Origin: an uncultured Clostridia bacterium
GTDB taxonomy: Bacteria > Bacillota > Clostridia > Christensenellales > DTU072
Reading direction: 5' to 3'
Assembly (NCBI GenBank): GCA_946621465.1
Contig: CAMOOO010000001.1
Coordinates: 62,001-126,000 of the forward strand
DNA length: 64,000 bases
Shown here: positions 63,401 to 64,000 of the stretch, one piece after another
How the letters are laid out: each line of letters starts with the position of its first letter
Numbering within the stretch: the stretch's first letter is position 1
The notes under the pieces: model-generated
Database searches by the model: none
What the model was told of the DNA's origin: nothing
What the model saw: the letters and a program-made list of their open reading frames with translations, nothing else
Position numbers and translations under genes: made by a program

Positions 63401-64000
63401 ACGGGTAGCGGCGATAATCCGCCCAGATATCTTCTTAGTTCCGATTACCTGAACGGTTTTACCTTGACAAAAGAAATCGGTACCGACGTCGGGAAATATC
63501 GCGTCATGATAGGGAGTAACTATTCGGATAACTTCTCCTCATTCTCGCTGTATAGCCACTTGAATACCGATATAAATTTCTTCTCCTACTACTATTCGGC
63601 GTTCATTCAGGACTTTACGGAGCTGGGTAGCATAGCGTCCACAAGGGGACTGTATAATTCCGGAGACTATGAAGAGGGTGCCTACGTTATCATCATGCCC
63701 GGCTTTATTGATCTGGATTATTATTACACCGTAGATAGTCCTATGCAAGAAATTTATTCGCACAAGGCGCTATCTGCATGGAACTTGCAAACCGATTATT
63801 CCATCGACGGCTTAACTTATACGGCAGTCGACGCCGATTCAAGGGCGCTGAACTATTCTTTCTCAGAAAAACCGGCGAATGCCGAGAGCGTTCTTGCCGC
63901 CGGAAATTACACCATACAACTAAGTTATGATTACTTTGCCGATTATTTGAGTGATAATAAGTTCTCCACCAACTACGTTTACCTCGGAGAACTTACTAAC
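57413..64000 (+). CDS. Giant lipoprotein of tandem bacterial Ig-like (group 3) domains, incomplete at window end
   Basis: The frame from ATG 57413 (GGAGGAA ending 4 bases upstream) is open for 2196 codons to the window edge. The N-terminus has a lipoprotein signal (VFVILLLLLVFIIPFTFFAC, lipobox FFAC), so it is lipid-anchored. Residues from about 40 onward form tandem Ig-like group-3 modules: LPKTEYYVGDAFSVGEAKIT, MPEKTTYVIGQELDLTGLRI, SFQNSYVVGDAFDLTGGSLF, VDPTRLIYSIGDTLDLSGAK and several more divergent copies. The F/Y-x-x-x-x-x-Y-Y motif seen in the other surface proteins recurs (YDSTIVYYIP). It has its own promoter, unlike the 407-residue gene before it. The C-terminus is not in the window. 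Confidence 0.85.
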   Translation, partial: MRIKKPVFVILLLLLVFIIPFTFFACDNNSSEMESPIQSIVITTLPKTEYYVGDAFSVGEAKITVYYENGKTETVPLTLNMLSDFDSNSLGEQVLTVFYKNKTTYLTVNVNVAPVYSIQVNSMPEKTTYVIGQELDLTGLRILVTYSNSYTSVIDVEEDMVKAFSTDNEGETQMSIEYGGKFCNVPYSVVKKSADAVEFYPTESFQNSYVVGDAFDLTGGSLFVHYNDNTSEYLDCVELYQKGELTYIIDKESNNVFTTNAWDRIIYFYYNGGRYQTTVSVTSLSPERIVVISDVADQILDSDTHDFSDGQIYVLYNSKQTGYIARVKDDTTSARRDYVNGKWDTAYSNYFVLSDGVYVQATAQYSSTASYYHSEEADHSSQYEKRKQYLYVKSGANYVAAPQEYDSTIVYYIPSNVKIYDFDDSANVTLDLTGFDINEITETGEYPIRITVDKFFIDYSVKVVSPSPTVLEIYPSEENVHKDVVTDAYFVYQDEELDIETWKFKVRMNNGKYSVFAGSYETNVSSDMYVGRLFMVNHDVGVYNYEFNFMPSSTNTVLKCTVPIEVRAKAIVSVNSVDPTRLIYSIGDTLDLSGAKVQPLYINGTEGDFIALTADMVYTESDNDSSNVNYRYKDTATGEEVIVPLKKADMTSFTTSSGDKKVYIYYVDSSYDAEYVYCFDIKVIVKAIAISLSEERETKSDYILGEEFSMENWEVLLTYADLTYSTETDFTDSKWTIEGDDFSTLGQHVVVLYYGDKADNVSLRYTCNVHNEIDYLTVNKTFIGYTTEGAVFDVSELVFTAVRENGDREYIPINSLIASATRANIYLPGAHSFVPATFVTADDWDLFHTFFYTKEDNVYSPATGDYDDETDYYVSADNYVDLTFTYASKSVSVSSLVVSRRMQTVSIAVSPQTEYTLSDSVWNLNDLSLQLSFDNNTTAIVKNGSSGTGVYFTHNGSGRYYFTLNGMEYYFELQMSDGTKYMLSDLKTDLENTDDEYVGQSLLFAVYDSIYGKFVTSIELPFYCFYQQIISVHIEIGDATTEVIGGQQKITGVATYTDPTIYLNEGMTLYTISDSEFSFVSDSGVKRFVYDNSSPQRVRKDYVESVFVKIVYADSTVVYKSLTDMAHSAGFSISGYNYNKLGSQTVTMTYLLKTCSVTVYVRANLSDSIYFVDKNENPISEVTVIEGMDIDPGQIDVVVNLKDADGDPLALKRVIDFSDVVCNYDKTQSVTFTSQAYLSGDKTGVHYVVIETDAAEPITITYDGCFRNLRLVIEQKSVEEIVMRTMPQQVYPELPESDWGDAEKNAIDITNGTVMVKYNNGTTEELSLEDARLRINSQQFNRKIVLNSGAQQSQTIVVTFTDKNNKFASTSYNVIVRDRKNLSIVNANGDPLPAQLQYSFQYGTGVELRPQFNVYYYSDFYMNTPVLLGEGNNGFSVNYSYIDPITTLPVLRSIWPTEVGTYTMIVSYDGDEANNSFENSSIIITITKKYIGIDMDDLSLTFGQKLIGTQEEVDLLHVLGINWEMKGLNYNTNYVDIEDKYSFLGSGSAFVGEDTLESVVTVKFNIYKDGTLYVPAKSSQSPYYIIVSLDVGEYDIIPELIIKKSNYTFPEDFYMGKKLTINKMPIKITAVNETKRYGTEDPKFRYNVYDENDNYLGGTYYEEVTSFEVDSSNRKIVTNLYEYDQTTGIYSNAVAYTEGKRYFRLVSVLDLDDIYQDTSLISYRLARRPTDTNNVSDYHEICSTTFAGYLDNYSLLDYVSASLLIQPAEVSITATSCSRPYGTQNMNIVYGVSATSSLCNNNGTYLDTFESVFGNYFSSQSNLYYDTVTKRIYETFPSDMSSYDSLAVLYRNMEIEDFETVLYKGVSYVSVPVALDCGSYTCRMTDVFSNVVSNYVVTTEPFVFTVYPIDVRINIGSVVIFEDCAIVDGNEGKSFINYFDYFAGENSQRDMDFALSNIYGDRLNVNDFVFTVDNRKTIDSMFEDYLRRLILGVEYITGSGDNPPRYLLSSDYLNGFTLTKEIGTDVGKYRVMIGSNYSDNFSSFSLYSHLNTDINFFSYYYSAFIQDFTELGSIASTRGLYNSGDYEEGAYVIIMPGFIDLDYYYTVDSPMQEIYSHKALSAWNLQTDYSIDGLTYTAVDADSRALNYSFSEKPANAESVLAAGNYTIQLSYDYFADYLSDNKFSTNYVYLGELTN

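Overview
This window looks like chromosome from a Gram-positive, low-to-mid GC, probably spore-forming member of the Clostridia, most likely an uncultured gut lineage (the lineage is inference). Three things support this. The gene order priA-def-fmt-rsmB-rlmN-rsgA-rpe is that of Bacillus and Clostridium. A 23-codon ORF placed like spoVM carries the invariant SpoVM residues. Promoters are TTGACA-N17-TATAAT, Shine-Dalgarno sites are strong (AGGAGG), and tRNA genes encode CCA. No phage, insertion sequence or CRISPR array is visible.

Layout. 1-8044 is a tightly packed housekeeping run: priA (3' part), def, fmt, rsmB, rlmN, rsgA, rpe, the spoVM-like ORF, nth and obgE. 8059-15472 is a second transcription unit: a sugar-type nucleotidyltransferase, an APH-fold (NahK-like) sugar kinase, a copper P-type ATPase with an extra C-terminal metal-binding domain, and a large GH106-like protein. 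15490-19886 holds an Ldh2-family dehydrogenase, a protein fusing an RNA-polymerase alpha-CTD-like domain to WG repeats, a Vps4-like AAA ATPase with an N-terminal helical domain, and a DUF2804-like protein. 20230-24627 encodes a 1465-residue mosaic cell-surface protein. 24910-30307 holds a deacetylase-like gene, a CobW/G3E metallochaperone, three tRNAs (Gly, Cys, Leu), an anchored protein of unknown function and a stand-alone murG. 30834-34343 has an alpha/beta hydrolase and a GLUG-type lipoprotein.

34355-44651 is housekeeping again: infC-rpmI-rplT behind an attenuator leader, a SpoU-type rRNA methyltransferase, yebC, proA, tandem ATP-type and PPi-type phosphofructokinases, an anchored FN3-like protein, typA/bipA and a multi-pass membrane protein. 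44783 to the end encodes three consecutive exported proteins (3739 aa, 407 aa and at least 2196 aa, the last running off the window) built of Ig-like/MBG-like beta modules.

The most noteworthy signals are: the spoVM-like micro-gene; two ATT start codons (infC and, less certainly, rsgA) with identical Shine-Dalgarno spacing; an in-frame ribosome-binding site inside copA that could yield a free CopZ-like chaperone; the alpha-CTD/WG fusion paired with a Vps4-like AAA ATPase; and the giant surface-protein locus, whose proteins share a short F-x-x-G-x-x-Y-Y motif and one of which carries an odd exported Cys-rich segment. All domain calls come from reading the sequence; no database search was run.
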